64,000 bases of DNA from Streptomyces kanamyceticus (GCF_008704495.1 NZ_CP023699.1:3100001-3164000); one strand, 5' to 3'. Shown: positions 24,405-32,310, counted from the stretch's first letter. The notes: generated from the sequence alone by a model not told the origin. A program made the numbers and translations.

Positions 24405-25340
24405 TTACTCGGACTTCCTACTATCTGAGACGGCGGACTCCCTGAGCTCCCGGATGAGGGCCCGCACCGCGACGGATCTGGCCAGCTCAGGGGTGGTGAC
24501 ATAGCCCACGGAGCGGATCGGGCGGTCCACGCCGAGATCGGTGATCTCCACGGAGTCCGGCGCTCCGGTCAGCGAGAGCCCCGGCATGATCGCCATGCCG
24601 TGCCCCGCGCCCACCATCGCGAGCACCGCGCCGTCGTCCTCGGTCAGGACGGTCGCCTTCGGGATCCAGTCCTGGCCCGCCCACCACTGCCTGGTGTACG
24701 AGCCGCAGTTCTCGTGCCAGTCGATCAGCGGCAGCGAGCGGGGGTCCGGGTGCCCGGCGGGGTGGACGAGGGAGTAGGGCTCCTCGACGAGTACGCCGCC
24801 GATGAGCCCCGCGGGAACCGGTGAGGTGCCGCTGATCGTCGCGATGCCCAGGTCGGCGCGCCCCTCGGCGACCTCGCCCGCCGTGCCCGCGCCCAGCTCC
24901 CGCACGACGCGCACCTCCGGCACGAGGCCGGGGTGGCGCGCGGTGAGACGCTCCAGGGCCGCGGGCAGCAGGTGCAGGGCGACGCTGCGGAAGGCGGCGA
25001 TGCGCAGCGGCCCCTCGACGGTGCCGCTGTCGGCCCCGCGGGCCTCGCTGACCAGCGCGTCGAGGAGCCGCAGCACCCGCCGGGCGTGTGCGACGGCGGC
25101 GGCTCCCGCGGCGGTCGGCACGGCTCCCTTGCGCCCCCGCTCGAAGAGCACGGCGCCGACCTTGCGCTCGGTGCCGCGGACCGAGTGGGAGACGGCTGAC
25201 TGGGTGACGCCGAGGGCCCCCGCGGCGGCGGAGAACCCGCCCTCGCGCGCGACGGCGACGAGGATGCGGAGCTCGTGGGGCGCGAGGTCCCCGGCCCTGG
25301 CGGCACCCGACGCGGGCGTACTGCCGGAAGCTGTCGTCAT
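24405..25340 (-). CDS. LysR family regulator, divergent from an oxidoreductase
   Basis: 311 residues. Winged helix-turn-helix ELRILVAVAREGGFSAAAGALGVTQSAVSHSVRGTERKVGAVLFERGRKGAVPTAAG (about residues 25-85), then the periplasmic-binding-like effector domain (PLRIAAFRSVALHLLPAALERL to the C-terminus). It stands back to back with the NADP-dependent oxidoreductase gene with a 101-nt gap holding an ATGAGGA-G-TCTTCAT box, the usual LysR arrangement for activating the neighbour. The inducer is unknown. Confidence 0.92.
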   Translation of the reverse strand: MTTASGSTPASGAARAGDLAPHELRILVAVAREGGFSAAAGALGVTQSAVSHSVRGTERKVGAVLFERGRKGAVPTAAGAAAVAHARRVLRLLDALVSEARGADSGTVEGPLRIAAFRSVALHLLPAALERLTARHPGLVPEVRVVRELGAGTAGEVAEGRADLGIATISGTSPVPAGLIGGVLVEEPYSLVHPAGHPDPRSLPLIDWHENCGSYTRQWWAGQDWIPKATVLTEDDGAVLAMVGAGHGMAIMPGLSLTGAPDSVEITDLGVDRPIRSVGYVTTPELARSVAVRALIRELRESAVSDSRKSE

Positions 25341-25360
25341 CAGGGGTCCTGCCTGCCTCT

Positions 25361-25375
25361 ATGAGGAGTCTTCAT
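25361..25375. promoter_or_regulatory. LysR-type box in the divergent promoter
   Basis: ATGAGGAGTCTTCAT is a near-palindrome (one mismatch) with the T-N11-A style symmetry of LysR sites. It sits 21 nt from the regulator start and 67 nt from the oxidoreductase start. Confidence 0.5.
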
Positions 25376-25441
25376 GGGTCGGGGCGTTCCATGAGCGCAA
25401 CCCGCTGCCCGGCATCCGCATTCCTGCCTACGTTCTCGGAC

Positions 25442-26440
25442 ATGACCGAGACCGCGCTCACCGTGCACCAGACCGCCCGCCCCTACGGCTTCCCCACCCC
25501 GGACCACTTCGCCTTCGTGGAGTCCGCGCCGCCCGTGCCCGCCCCCGGCACCGCCCTGGTCGAGAACCTGTACTGGTCCGTCGACCCGTACCACCGCGAG
25601 ATGATGGACGGCGACTTCGCGCTGAACGCCCCGCTGGAGGGCCGGACCATCGGCCGGGTCGTCGAATCGCGCGACCCGGCGCTCGCCGAGGGCGAGATCG
25701 TCCTCCACCGCAAGGGCTGGCGCACGCACTCCGTGGTCGCCCCGGACGAGGTGCGCCGCCTTCCGCGCTTCGACGGCGTGCCGCTCTCCGCCTACCTCGG
25801 CATCCTCGGCGGCACCGGCCTCACCGCCTACGTGGGCCTCACCCGCATCGCCCAACTCCGCGAGGGGCAGGACCTGTTCGTCTCCGCGGCGGCGGGCGGC
25901 GTCGGCACGGCGACCGGGCGGCTCGCCCGGCTGATGGGCGCGGGACGGCTCGTGGGCAGCGCGGGCTCGGCGGCGAAGGCCGCGTACCTGACCGAACACG
26001 TCGGCTACGACGAGGTCTTCGACCACCACGCGGCCCCGGCCGCCGACCTCCTGGCCAAGGCCGCGCCCGACGGCATCGACCTGTACGTCGACAACGTGGG
26101 CGGCGAGCAGCTGGAGGCGGCGATCTCCGCACTGCGCGAGCGGGGCCGCATCGTACGGATCGGCACGATCGCGCAGTACAACGCCACGGGCGCGCCGTAC
26201 GCACTGCGCAATCTGCCGGACATCGTCGAGAAGAGCCTGCGCATGGAGGGCTTCCTCGTCCGCGACTACCCGCATCTCCAGGAGGAGTTGTACGAGTTCG
26301 TGGTGCCGCACCTGCAGAGCGGACGCGTACGCCTCGACGAGACGGTGACCGAGGGCTTCGACCGGATCGTGGACGCGTTCCTGGGAATGCTGCTGGGCGA
26401 GAACCGAGGAAAGACGATCGTCCACGCGCCCACGAACTAA
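25442..26440 (+). CDS. NADP-dependent medium-chain oxidoreductase (quinone/alkenal reductase type)
   Basis: 332 residues of the zinc-free leukotriene B4 12-hydroxydehydrogenase/alkenal reductase branch of the MDR superfamily. Visible are LVENLYWSVDPYHREMM near the N-terminus, LGGTGLTAYVGL, the nucleotide loop VSAAAGGVGTATGRLARLMGAGRLVGSAGS, VDLYVDNVGGEQLEAAI and the C-terminal LGMLLGENRGKTIVH. It lacks zinc ligands. It likely reduces alpha,beta-unsaturated aldehydes, ketones or quinones. The ATG at 25442 gives MTETALTVHQTARPYGFP. Regulated by the divergent LysR gene, by context. Confidence 0.9.
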   Translation: MTETALTVHQTARPYGFPTPDHFAFVESAPPVPAPGTALVENLYWSVDPYHREMMDGDFALNAPLEGRTIGRVVESRDPALAEGEIVLHRKGWRTHSVVAPDEVRRLPRFDGVPLSAYLGILGGTGLTAYVGLTRIAQLREGQDLFVSAAAGGVGTATGRLARLMGAGRLVGSAGSAAKAAYLTEHVGYDEVFDHHAAPAADLLAKAAPDGIDLYVDNVGGEQLEAAISALRERGRIVRIGTIAQYNATGAPYALRNLPDIVEKSLRMEGFLVRDYPHLQEELYEFVVPHLQSGRVRLDETVTEGFDRIVDAFLGMLLGENRGKTIVHAPTN

Positions 26441-26490
26441 ACGAACTGCACGAACTGCACGAACTGCACGAACTAATACACGAACTAATA
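26432..26490. repeat. 9-bp tandem repeat ACGAACTGC between convergent genes
   Basis: ACGAACTAA, then four ACGAACTGC-like units, then CACGAACTAATA twice, running over both gene ends. The repeat fills the 44-nt gap between the oxidoreductase and acetyltransferase genes. It looks like replication slippage. Confidence 0.85.
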
Positions 26491-27012
26491 GACGTCGCCA
26501 TCGCGCCAGTCGATGAGCATGTCGTACGTCGGGTCGAGGTTCGCGCCCCAGAGCAGCGGCGGGTCCTCGTCGGGAAGGAGCAGCACGCCGTCGGGACCGA
26601 GCGTGCCGACCGCGCCCTTCCACTCCTGCCAGCCGCGTGCGATGTAGAGCCGCTGCCCCTCGTCGGACGCGGAGAGCGCCCCCAAGTCGTAAGCCTTGTC
26701 GATGATCCGCTCCAGCGCGTCCATCACCTGCCCGCCGAGCCCCTGCCGCTGCCGGTCGGGCCGGACGGCGACCGCTTCGACGTAACCGACGCGCGACGAA
26801 TGGCCGTTGTGCAGGATCCGGCGCTGGACCACGGAGCCGTGCGCGACGAGGTCCCCCCAGTCGTCGCGCACCAGGGCGTGTATGCCACCGAGGCCGTGCT
26901 CCCAGGCCTGGTCGCTGAAGTCGCCTTCGAAGGCCGCGTCGAGGAGGCGGCGGGTGTCCACCAGGTCGCTCGGGGTCAAATCGCTGGTGTGGGCGGTACG
27001 CAGGGAGGTCAC
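26485..27012 (-). CDS. GNAT acetyltransferase of the aminoglycoside 2'-N-acetyltransferase AAC(2')-I family
   Basis: 175 residues. Matches the chromosomal AAC(2')-I family of mycobacteria and relatives in layout: RRLLDAAFEGDFSDQAWEHGLGGIHALVRDDWGDLVAHGSVVQRR, then the acetyl-CoA loop GYVEAVAVRPDRQRQGLGGQVMDAL, ALSASDEGQRLYIARGW, and the C-terminal DWRDGDVY (DWRAGDVW in M. tuberculosis AAC(2')-Ic). The usual donor is acetyl-CoA; these enzymes can modify the 2'-amine of some aminoglycosides, though the native substrate is often unclear. The GTG at 27012 gives VTSLRTAHTSDL and fits the family length. A start 26 codons earlier is unlikely. Monocistronic, divergent from the phospholipid operon. 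Confidence 0.85.
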   Translation of the reverse strand: MTSLRTAHTSDLTPSDLVDTRRLLDAAFEGDFSDQAWEHGLGGIHALVRDDWGDLVAHGSVVQRRILHNGHSSRVGYVEAVAVRPDRQRQGLGGQVMDALERIIDKAYDLGALSASDEGQRLYIARGWQEWKGAVGTLGPDGVLLLPDEDPPLLWGANLDPTYDMLIDWRDGDVY

Positions 27013-27088
27013 CCACCCACCGTACTCAGGCCCCGGATGAGTACGCACCCCGATTCGGCAGCGGCTTCCCGGCGGCAGAGTCGACACC

Positions 27089-27676
27089 ATGAACGGCCTC
27101 TACGCTCTCAAGCCCTGGTACGCGGACAGACTGTCCGGCGCGCGTGCCGCCCTGGTCCGGCGCGAGGTGTCACCCGACACCCTCACGGCGGCGGGCGTGG
27201 TGTGCGCGACGGGCGCGGCCGCCGCGCTGGCCTGGCTGCCCGCTCCGGTGGCGGCGCTGCCGGTCGCGGTGTTCCTCGCCGCGCGCCTCGCCTTCGCCAA
27301 CCTGGACGGCGCGCTGGCCCGCGACACGGGCCGCACCACCCGCAGGGGCGCCCTCCTCAACGAACTCGGCGACCGTGCCGCGGACTTGATCGTCCTCGCC
27401 GGGTTCCTGCCGCTGGCCCCGCTGTGGCTGGTGGCGACGGCTGGCCTCGCGGCGACGCTGCCGTCCTGGATCTCGCTCGCGGGCGCGGCGGCGGGCGCGG
27501 ATCGTCTCAACGGCGGCCCGGTCGGCAAGACGGAGCGGTGCGCGCTGGTCGTGGTGGCGGCGGCGACCGGCGCGACGGTGCCGGTGCTCGCGGTGCTCGC
27601 GGCGGGGTCGGTGCTGACGGCGGGGCTGCGACTGGCGCGGTTGTGGCGCGAGTTGGGCACGGCGGGTGCGCGATGA
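27089..27676 (+). CDS. CDP-alcohol phosphatidyltransferase family membrane enzyme
   Basis: 195 residues, about five membrane helices. The active-site stretch NLDGALARDTGRTTRRGALLNELGDRAAD contains the DG-x2-AR and following Asp residues, but the usual first Asp (D-x2-DG) is replaced and the G-x3-D position is N, so the motif is a variant. The family moves a phosphatidyl group from CDP-diacylglycerol to an alcohol (glycerol-3-phosphate, inositol phosphate or serine). It is the first gene of a three-gene operon and its stop overlaps the CdsA-like start (ATGA). The acceptor alcohol is not known. Confidence 0.85.
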   Translation: MNGLYALKPWYADRLSGARAALVRREVSPDTLTAAGVVCATGAAAALAWLPAPVAALPVAVFLAARLAFANLDGALARDTGRTTRRGALLNELGDRAADLIVLAGFLPLAPLWLVATAGLAATLPSWISLAGAAAGADRLNGGPVGKTERCALVVVAAATGATVPVLAVLAAGSVLTAGLRLARLWRELGTAGAR

Positions 27677-28536
27677 GCGCGGCGTTCCTGGCCGGTGAGG
27701 TCGCGGGGCGGGCGGTGCCCGTGGTGGCGGGGGTGCTCGGGGCGGGCGGGGTCGCCGTGGCGGCGCTGCCCTCGCGGGTGCGGATGCGGGCGGAACTGCG
27801 CAGGCGCTGGCGGACCTGGGCACTCGCGGCGCCGCTGTTCCTGGGGGCGTTCTTCCTCGGTACGGCGGGGACGTTCGCGCTGGCGGCCTGCCTCGGCGTA
27901 GTGGCTGTCGGCGAGTACGCGCGGCTGGCGGCGCTGCCCCGCGGCGAACAGGCGGTGCTCGCGGCGGCGGCCGTGGCACTGCCCGGTCTCGCGTGGGCGG
28001 CACCGGGAGCGCTCGACCTGCGGACGGCGGGCCTGCTCCTGTTCGCCGCGACAGCGATCGCGCTCTTCTCGTCGGACACCTCGACGGGCTTCACGCGCGC
28101 GTGCCGCACGGCGTTCGGCCTGCTGTGGATCCCCCTCTCCCTGACCGGCCTCGTACTGCTCGGCGACACGGCGGTGGCGGTGGGCGTCGCGGTGGCGTTC
28201 GGCGACGTGGGCGCGTGGTGCGGCGGCACGGCCCTGGGCCGCGCGGGCCCGCTGTCCCGCCCCCTCTCCCCGCTCTCGCCGAACAAGACGTGGGCGGGCG
28301 TCCTGGGCGCCGCAGCCGCGACGGCCGCGGCGCTGGCGGCGCTGTCCGCCTTCTCCCCCACTCTGTGGGCGGCGGTACTGACGGGCTGCGTGGCCGGTGA
28401 CCTCCTGGAGTCGATGGTCAAGCGCGAGGCGGGCGTCAAGGACGCGGGAACCTGGCTCCCGGGCTTCGGCGGCCTCCTCGACCGCATCGACTCACTTCTT
28501 GTGGCACTGCTGGCGACGATGGTGGTGACGCTGTGA
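27673..28536 (+). CDS. cdsA: Phosphatidate cytidylyltransferase (CDP-diacylglycerol synthase)
   Basis: 287 residues, eight or so membrane helices. SPLSPNKTWAGVLGA and the C-terminal signature SMVKREAGVKDAGTWLPGFGG then LLDRIDSLL match the CdsA pattern S-x-x-K-R-x4-KD-x-(x)-LPGHGG-x-x-DR-x-D, with Phe in place of the usual His. It makes CDP-diacylglycerol from phosphatidic acid and CTP at the membrane, the substrate of the gene just upstream. Both flanks overlap their neighbours by 4 nt (ATGA and GTGA). Probably a second, pathway-specific cdsA, since the housekeeping copy in Streptomyces sits near frr and pyrH, which are absent here. Confidence 0.88.
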   Translation: MSAAFLAGEVAGRAVPVVAGVLGAGGVAVAALPSRVRMRAELRRRWRTWALAAPLFLGAFFLGTAGTFALAACLGVVAVGEYARLAALPRGEQAVLAAAAVALPGLAWAAPGALDLRTAGLLLFAATAIALFSSDTSTGFTRACRTAFGLLWIPLSLTGLVLLGDTAVAVGVAVAFGDVGAWCGGTALGRAGPLSRPLSPLSPNKTWAGVLGAAAATAAALAALSAFSPTLWAAVLTGCVAGDLLESMVKREAGVKDAGTWLPGFGGLLDRIDSLLVALLATMVVTL

Positions 28537-29891
28537 GGCCTCAGAATCCAGCGCGCCGCGCAGATACTTCAGCCCGCCGGTCGGCAAATTCAGCCCGGGG
28601 GGCGGGAATTTCAGCCCGTCCGGCGTTTGAGGACCGGGGTCCGGGGCGGAGCCCCGTGGTGGGCCCCGCGCCTGCGGACGAGGGGGCAGGAAATTCAGCC
28701 CGTCCGGCGATTGAGGACCGGGGTCCGGGGCGGAGCCCCGCGTCAGCGCGACTCCGCCGAGCCCTATGGAAATCCCTGCTCACCCTCACCGGAGGGGTAG
28801 AACGCCGAGGCCACCTCCCCCCGGGAGGCTGCGTCGTCGTGGCCAACCACTCCTCCCACGCCGACACCGCCGCCCTCCTGGCCGCACTGGACGCCCACCA
28901 CGCCCCCGCGATAGGCGCCGCCGCCGACTACTGGTTCGCCTCACCGTGGCGCAGACGCATCTGCAGCCGCCTCGCCGCGGGCTTCCCCGTCCGCCGCACC
29001 GGAGGCGGCATGTCCGACCTCCTGGCGCGGACGGACGACCTCCGGGCGGGCCGCGCCGTCGTGCTCTTCCCCGAGGGCACCCGCGCACGGGCGGGCGAAC
29101 TCGGCTCCTTCCACCGGGGCGCCCTCGTGCTCGCGGAACACGCGCGCGTGCCCGTGGTCCCCGTAGGCATCGCGGGCACGGACCGGCTCCTGCCCAAACA
29201 CGGCAGGCTCCGCCCCGCCCTCGTACGGGTCACCATCGGCGAGCCGCTCCCCGCGTCGGCCACGCCGGAACAGGCGCGCGACGCGGTGACCGCGCTGCAT
29301 CGGCGTACGGTCGAAGAACCCCTCAGGGACTCCGCGGCCCGCAAGCGGATCGCCGCGGTCATGAACACCCGCCGCGGGCTCGCGCTCGCCTTCCTCTGGG
29401 CCTGCGCGGAGGCGCTGAGCTGGCCGCTGATGCCGGAACTGTTCCTCGCCTTCGCGTGCGTCGCGGTGCCGCGCCGGGCCCTGAAGCTGTCGCTCGCGGC
29501 ACTCGCGGGCAGCCTGGCGGGCGGCCTTCTGGCCCTCCAAATATCCACCCTCGGCGCCCAGTTGCCAGCCCCCCTGACGACGGACCGGATGCGCTCCGAG
29601 GTGCGCCACGAACTCTCGCTGGAGTCGGCGGCAGCCGTCCGGCACCAGCCCTGGAACGGGATCCCCTTCAAGGTGTACGCGCGGGAGGCGGGCCGCGCCG
29701 ACGTCGCACCGTCCGACTGGCTGGCCCGCTCGGCCCTCTCGCGCGGCTCCCGCACCCTCACGGTGGGCCTCGCCTTCGGAGCGTTCGGATTTCTCGCGCA
29801 CCGGTTCCGACGGTTCTACGGGCGGTACCTGGCGCTGCTCGGCGCCGGTTTCGCGGCCGGGCTCTCGCTGATCGTCGCGGGCTGGAGCTGA
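28533..29891 (+). CDS. PlsC-type 1-acylglycerol-3-phosphate acyltransferase fused to a C-terminal membrane domain
   Basis: 452 residues if translated from GTG 28533, which overlaps the cdsA stop (GTGA). Residues 1 to about 75 are low-complexity and encoded by two dispersed repeats (ARPAFEDRGPGRSP and ARPAIEDRGPGRSP). The acyltransferase domain follows: VVVANHSSHADTAALLA (HX4D-type motif), VLFPEGTRARAGELGSFHRG and VPVVPVGIAGTDRLLP. From about residue 275 a domain with four hydrophobic segments (ALAFLWACAEALSWPLMPELFLAFACVAVP and later) resembles small YqaA/DedA-like membrane domains. It likely makes or remodels phosphatidic acid for the upstream CdsA. A start at one of the GTG codons near 28656 is possible. 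Confidence 0.8.
   Translation: MRPQNPARRADTSARRSANSARGAGISARPAFEDRGPGRSPVVGPAPADEGAGNSARPAIEDRGPGRSPASARLRRALWKSLLTLTGGVERRGHLPPGGCVVVANHSSHADTAALLAALDAHHAPAIGAAADYWFASPWRRRICSRLAAGFPVRRTGGGMSDLLARTDDLRAGRAVVLFPEGTRARAGELGSFHRGALVLAEHARVPVVPVGIAGTDRLLPKHGRLRPALVRVTIGEPLPASATPEQARDAVTALHRRTVEEPLRDSAARKRIAAVMNTRRGLALAFLWACAEALSWPLMPELFLAFACVAVPRRALKLSLAALAGSLAGGLLALQISTLGAQLPAPLTTDRMRSEVRHELSLESAAAVRHQPWNGIPFKVYAREAGRADVAPSDWLARSALSRGSRTLTVGLAFGAFGFLAHRFRRFYGRYLALLGAGFAAGLSLIVAGWS
28612..28740 (+). repeat. Two in-frame copies of a dispersed repeat (CAGCCCGTCCGGCG-TTGAGGAC-GGAGCCCCG)
   Basis: Copies at 28612-28656 and 28696-28740 each hold CAGCCCGTCCGGCGNTTGAG, GACCGGGGTCCGGGG and CGGAGCCCCG, with an internal hairpin. 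Three ATTCAGCCCG-like starts occur at about 28568, 28589 and 28610. Related copies are at 44867-44903 and 46736-46780, both intergenic. Here the element lies inside the coding frame of the acyltransferase. Confidence 0.85.
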
Positions 29892-29984
29892 ACCGGCCAC
29901 CATCGCCAGTCGAACCGGCCACCCCCGCCACACAATTGGTCTGCACCATGGCGCGAACCCCGTCCCCCGCCGCAGAATCTGACC

Positions 29985-30704
29985 ATGTCTGAGACTGAAA
30001 AGCAGCAGGAGCGGACCCCCGCCTGGACCCCCATCCACGGCGCGCCCTACCGCTCCGTGCCCTACCGACCGGAGCGCATGCCGGAGGCCGAATCACTGGC
30101 GCACGCGGCCGAGTTGAGGACGCGGATGGACGAGCGGCGCACGGTGCGCCAGTTCGCGACCGACCCGGTGCCCGCGCAGGTGGTGCGGGACGCCATCGCG
30201 TGCGCGGCGACCGCGCCGTCCGGCGCGCACCAGCAGCCGTGGACGTTCGTCCTCGTCCAGGACCCCGACATCCGCCGCCGCATCCGCGAGGCCGCCGAGC
30301 ACGAGGAGCAGATCTCCTACGACGGGCGGCTCGGCGAGGAGTGGCTCGCGGCCCTGCGCCCGCTCGGCACGGACGAGGTGAAGCCGCACCTGACGGACGC
30401 GCCCGCGCTGATCGTCGTCTTCCAGCAGCGCTACTGGCTGGGCGAGGACGGCACCAAGCACAAGCACTACTACGTCGACGAGTCGGTCGGCATCGCGGTG
30501 GGAATGCTCCTGTCCGCGCTGCATCTGTCGGGCCTCGCCGCGCTGATCCACACGCCGAGCCCGATGCGGTTCCTCTCGCAGGTGCTCGGCAGGCCGGAGA
30601 ACGAGAAGGCGTTCGCGGTGATCCCCGTGGGCTATCCGGCGGCGGACTGCGAGGTCCCCGATCTCGTACGGAAATCCCTCGATCAGGTGCTCGTGGAGGT
30701 CTGA
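29985..30704 (+). CDS. Nitroreductase family flavoprotein, iodotyrosine-deiodinase-like
   Basis: 239 residues. FMN-binding core: MDERRTVRQFATDPVPAQVVRDAIACAATAPSGAHQQPWTFVLVQDPDIRRRIREAAE is close to the IYD/dehalogenase branch (R-R-T/S-V-R-x-F, APSGAHxQPWxF). ESVGIAVGMLLSALHLSGLAALIHTPSPM is the dimer helix, and VIPVGYPAADCEVP closes the domain. This branch does one- or two-electron reductions, including dehalogenation in some members. The ATG at 29985 is the only sensible start. The end overlaps the convergent OYE gene by 22 nt. The natural substrate is unknown. Confidence 0.88.
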   Translation: MSETEKQQERTPAWTPIHGAPYRSVPYRPERMPEAESLAHAAELRTRMDERRTVRQFATDPVPAQVVRDAIACAATAPSGAHQQPWTFVLVQDPDIRRRIREAAEHEEQISYDGRLGEEWLAALRPLGTDEVKPHLTDAPALIVVFQQRYWLGEDGTKHKHYYVDESVGIAVGMLLSALHLSGLAALIHTPSPMRFLSQVLGRPENEKAFAVIPVGYPAADCEVPDLVRKSLDQVLVEV

Positions 30705-31840
30705 CCGGCCGGACCGGACTGACCGGACTGACCGGACTGACCGGACGCCACCAACTCCCGCTCCAGGAAGGGGTAGTCGGTGTAGCCCCGCGCGCCGTTC
30801 GTGTAGAGGTGCGCGTGGTCGATCTCCTGGAGCGGCGCGCCCGTCGCGAGGCGTGCGGGCAGGTCGGGGTTGGAGATGAACGCCCTCCCGTACGAGACGA
30901 GGTCGGCGAGGCCGGACGCGAGGACGGCCTCGCCCGCCTCGCGCGTCGTCGGGTCGCCGTTCTCGCCGACGTTGCCGATGAGCAGGCCGTGCCAGCGCGG
31001 GCGCAGGTCGGCGAGGGCCGGATAGCGGTCGTTGTCGGTGAGGTGGAGGTAGGCGAGGCCGAGGCCGTCGAGCTCGGCGAGCAGGGCGCGGTAGACCGGC
31101 GCCGGATCGGCCTCTGCCATGCCGAACTGCGGATTGCCGGGCGAGAGCCGCAGGCCGAGCCGCTCGGCGCCGATGGCGTCGGCGACGGCGCGGACCACCT
31201 CGACGGCGAAGCGGATGCGGTCGGCGATCGATCCCCTGCCGTACTCGTCGTCACGGAGGTTGGTGTTGTCGGCGAGGAACTGGTGGATCAAGTAGCTGTT
31301 GGCGCCGTGCAGTTCGACCCCGTCGAAACCGGCCTCGACGGCGTTGCGGGCGGCGGCCACGAAGTCCTGGACGGCCGTGTGGATGTCGTCCCTGGTCATC
31401 TCGCGCGGGGCGACATAGTCGGGCTTGGCGCCGTCCGGGCCGTGCGCGTGTCCCGGCGGGGTCACGGCCGAGGGGGCGAGCGGCAGGTCGCCGTCGATGC
31501 GGGCCAGCGGGTGGCCGTTGCGGCCGCCGTGCATCAGCTGCGCGTAGATCCGGCCGCCCGCGGCGTGCACGGCGTCGGTCACGCGCCGCCAGCCCTCGAT
31601 GTGCGCGGCGGTCTCCAGGCCGGGGTAGCGCCAGCCGCTCTGGCCGCGGCTGCTGGGCCAGATGCCCTCGGTGACGATGAGTCCCGCGCCGGCGCGCTGG
31701 GCGTAGTGGTCGGCGACGACGGCCAGCGGGGTGCCGTCGTCAGCGGCGCGGGCGCGGGTCATCGGGGCCATCACGACGCGGTTGGGGAGGAGGCCGATGG
31801 GGCCTGCGGAATAGGGGGCGAGAAGCGCGGTGTTCGTCAT
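30683..31840 (-). CDS. Old yellow enzyme family alkene reductase
   Basis: 385-residue FMN TIM barrel. LPNRVVMAPMTRARAADDGTP is the N-terminal FMN contact, AGLIVTEGIWPSSRGQSG follows, FDGVELHGANSYLIHQFL carries the H-x-x-N pair that binds the substrate oxygen, YGRGSIADRIRF follows, and YGRAFISNPDLPARL ends the barrel. It reduces activated C=C bonds or nitro compounds with NAD(P)H. The C-terminal tail SGQSGQSGQSG is encoded by a 9-bp repeat. The divergent merR gene and a CTGACA-N4-TGTCAG site suggest inducible control by electrophiles. Confidence 0.92.
   Translation of the reverse strand: MTNTALLAPYSAGPIGLLPNRVVMAPMTRARAADDGTPLAVVADHYAQRAGAGLIVTEGIWPSSRGQSGWRYPGLETAAHIEGWRRVTDAVHAAGGRIYAQLMHGGRNGHPLARIDGDLPLAPSAVTPPGHAHGPDGAKPDYVAPREMTRDDIHTAVQDFVAAARNAVEAGFDGVELHGANSYLIHQFLADNTNLRDDEYGRGSIADRIRFAVEVVRAVADAIGAERLGLRLSPGNPQFGMAEADPAPVYRALLAELDGLGLAYLHLTDNDRYPALADLRPRWHGLLIGNVGENGDPTTREAGEAVLASGLADLVSYGRAFISNPDLPARLATGAPLQEIDHAHLYTNGARGYTDYPFLERELVASGQSGQSGQSGPAGQTSTST
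30703..30746. repeat. 9-bp tandem repeat GACCGGACT at the ends of two convergent genes
   Basis: GACCGGACT at 30712, 30721, 30730 and (partial) 30739. Encodes Ser-Gly-Gln repeats in the OYE tail and runs up to the nitroreductase stop. Confidence 0.85.
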
Positions 31841-31856
31841 GCCGGAACGGTAGAAG

Positions 31857-31872
31857 CTGACATCAGTGTCAG
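31857..31872. promoter_or_regulatory. Palindrome CTGACA-TCAG-TGTCAG in the OYE/merR divergent promoter
   Basis: Perfect 6-bp arms, 17-32 nt before the OYE start and 64-79 nt before merR. This is the dyad form MerR proteins bind between the -35 and -10 elements of the gene they activate. Confidence 0.65.
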
Positions 31873-31935
31873 ATTCAAGTGCGAAGATCGGATGCGACCG
31901 CGACGATCAGAGGCGAGTGTGAAGGAGCCCGGGAC

Positions 31936-32310
31936 ATGAGGATCGGCGAGCTGGCGAAGCGTACCGCTGTGAGCGAGCGGTCCCTGCGCTACTACGAGAA
32001 GCAGGGCCTGCTGCACGCGGAGCGCACCCCCGGTGGCCACCGCGACTATTCGGAGGCCGCGGTCGACCGGGTCGTCCACATCCAGGAGCTGTTCGCCGCG
32101 GGCCTGTGCAGCGCGAAGATCTACCAACTCCTGCCGTGCATGCGGGACAAGGACGGCGGCCCTTCCGAGCAGGCCACGCCGTGGCTCGCGGACGAGCTGG
32201 TCAGGGAGCGGGAGCGGATCGACGGGCAGGTGGCGGATCTGCTGCGGGCGCGGGAGGTCCTGAACGAGGTGATCTCGGCGGCGGCCCGGCACCCGCAGCC
32301 CACGGCATAG
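31936..32310 (+). CDS. MerR family regulator of the OYE gene
   Basis: 124 residues. MRIGELAKRTAVSERSLRYYEKQGLLHAERTPGGHRDYSEAAVDRVVHIQELFAAGLCSAKI is a complete MerR winged helix-turn-helix, followed by a dimerisation helix ELVRERERIDGQVADLLRAREVLNEVI. One Cys in GLCSAKI and one in LLPCMRD; no metal-binding Cys cluster, so a small-molecule or redox effector is more likely than a metal. GAAGGAG lies 9 nt before the ATG. Divergent from OYE across a perfect operator palindrome. Confidence 0.92.
   Translation: MRIGELAKRTAVSERSLRYYEKQGLLHAERTPGGHRDYSEAAVDRVVHIQELFAAGLCSAKIYQLLPCMRDKDGGPSEQATPWLADELVRERERIDGQVADLLRAREVLNEVISAAARHPQPTA

Noticed and set aside
24802..25441. Continuous plus-strand frame leading into the oxidoreductase and beyond
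   Set aside because: Antisense to lysR here; further on it merely joins the frame of cdsA. Real starts at 25442, 27089 and 27673 have family support.
28612..28740. Insertion sequence remnant in the plsC-like gene
   Set aside because: No transposase fragment, terminal inverted repeats or target duplication; the sequence matches small dispersed repeats seen at 44867 and 46736.
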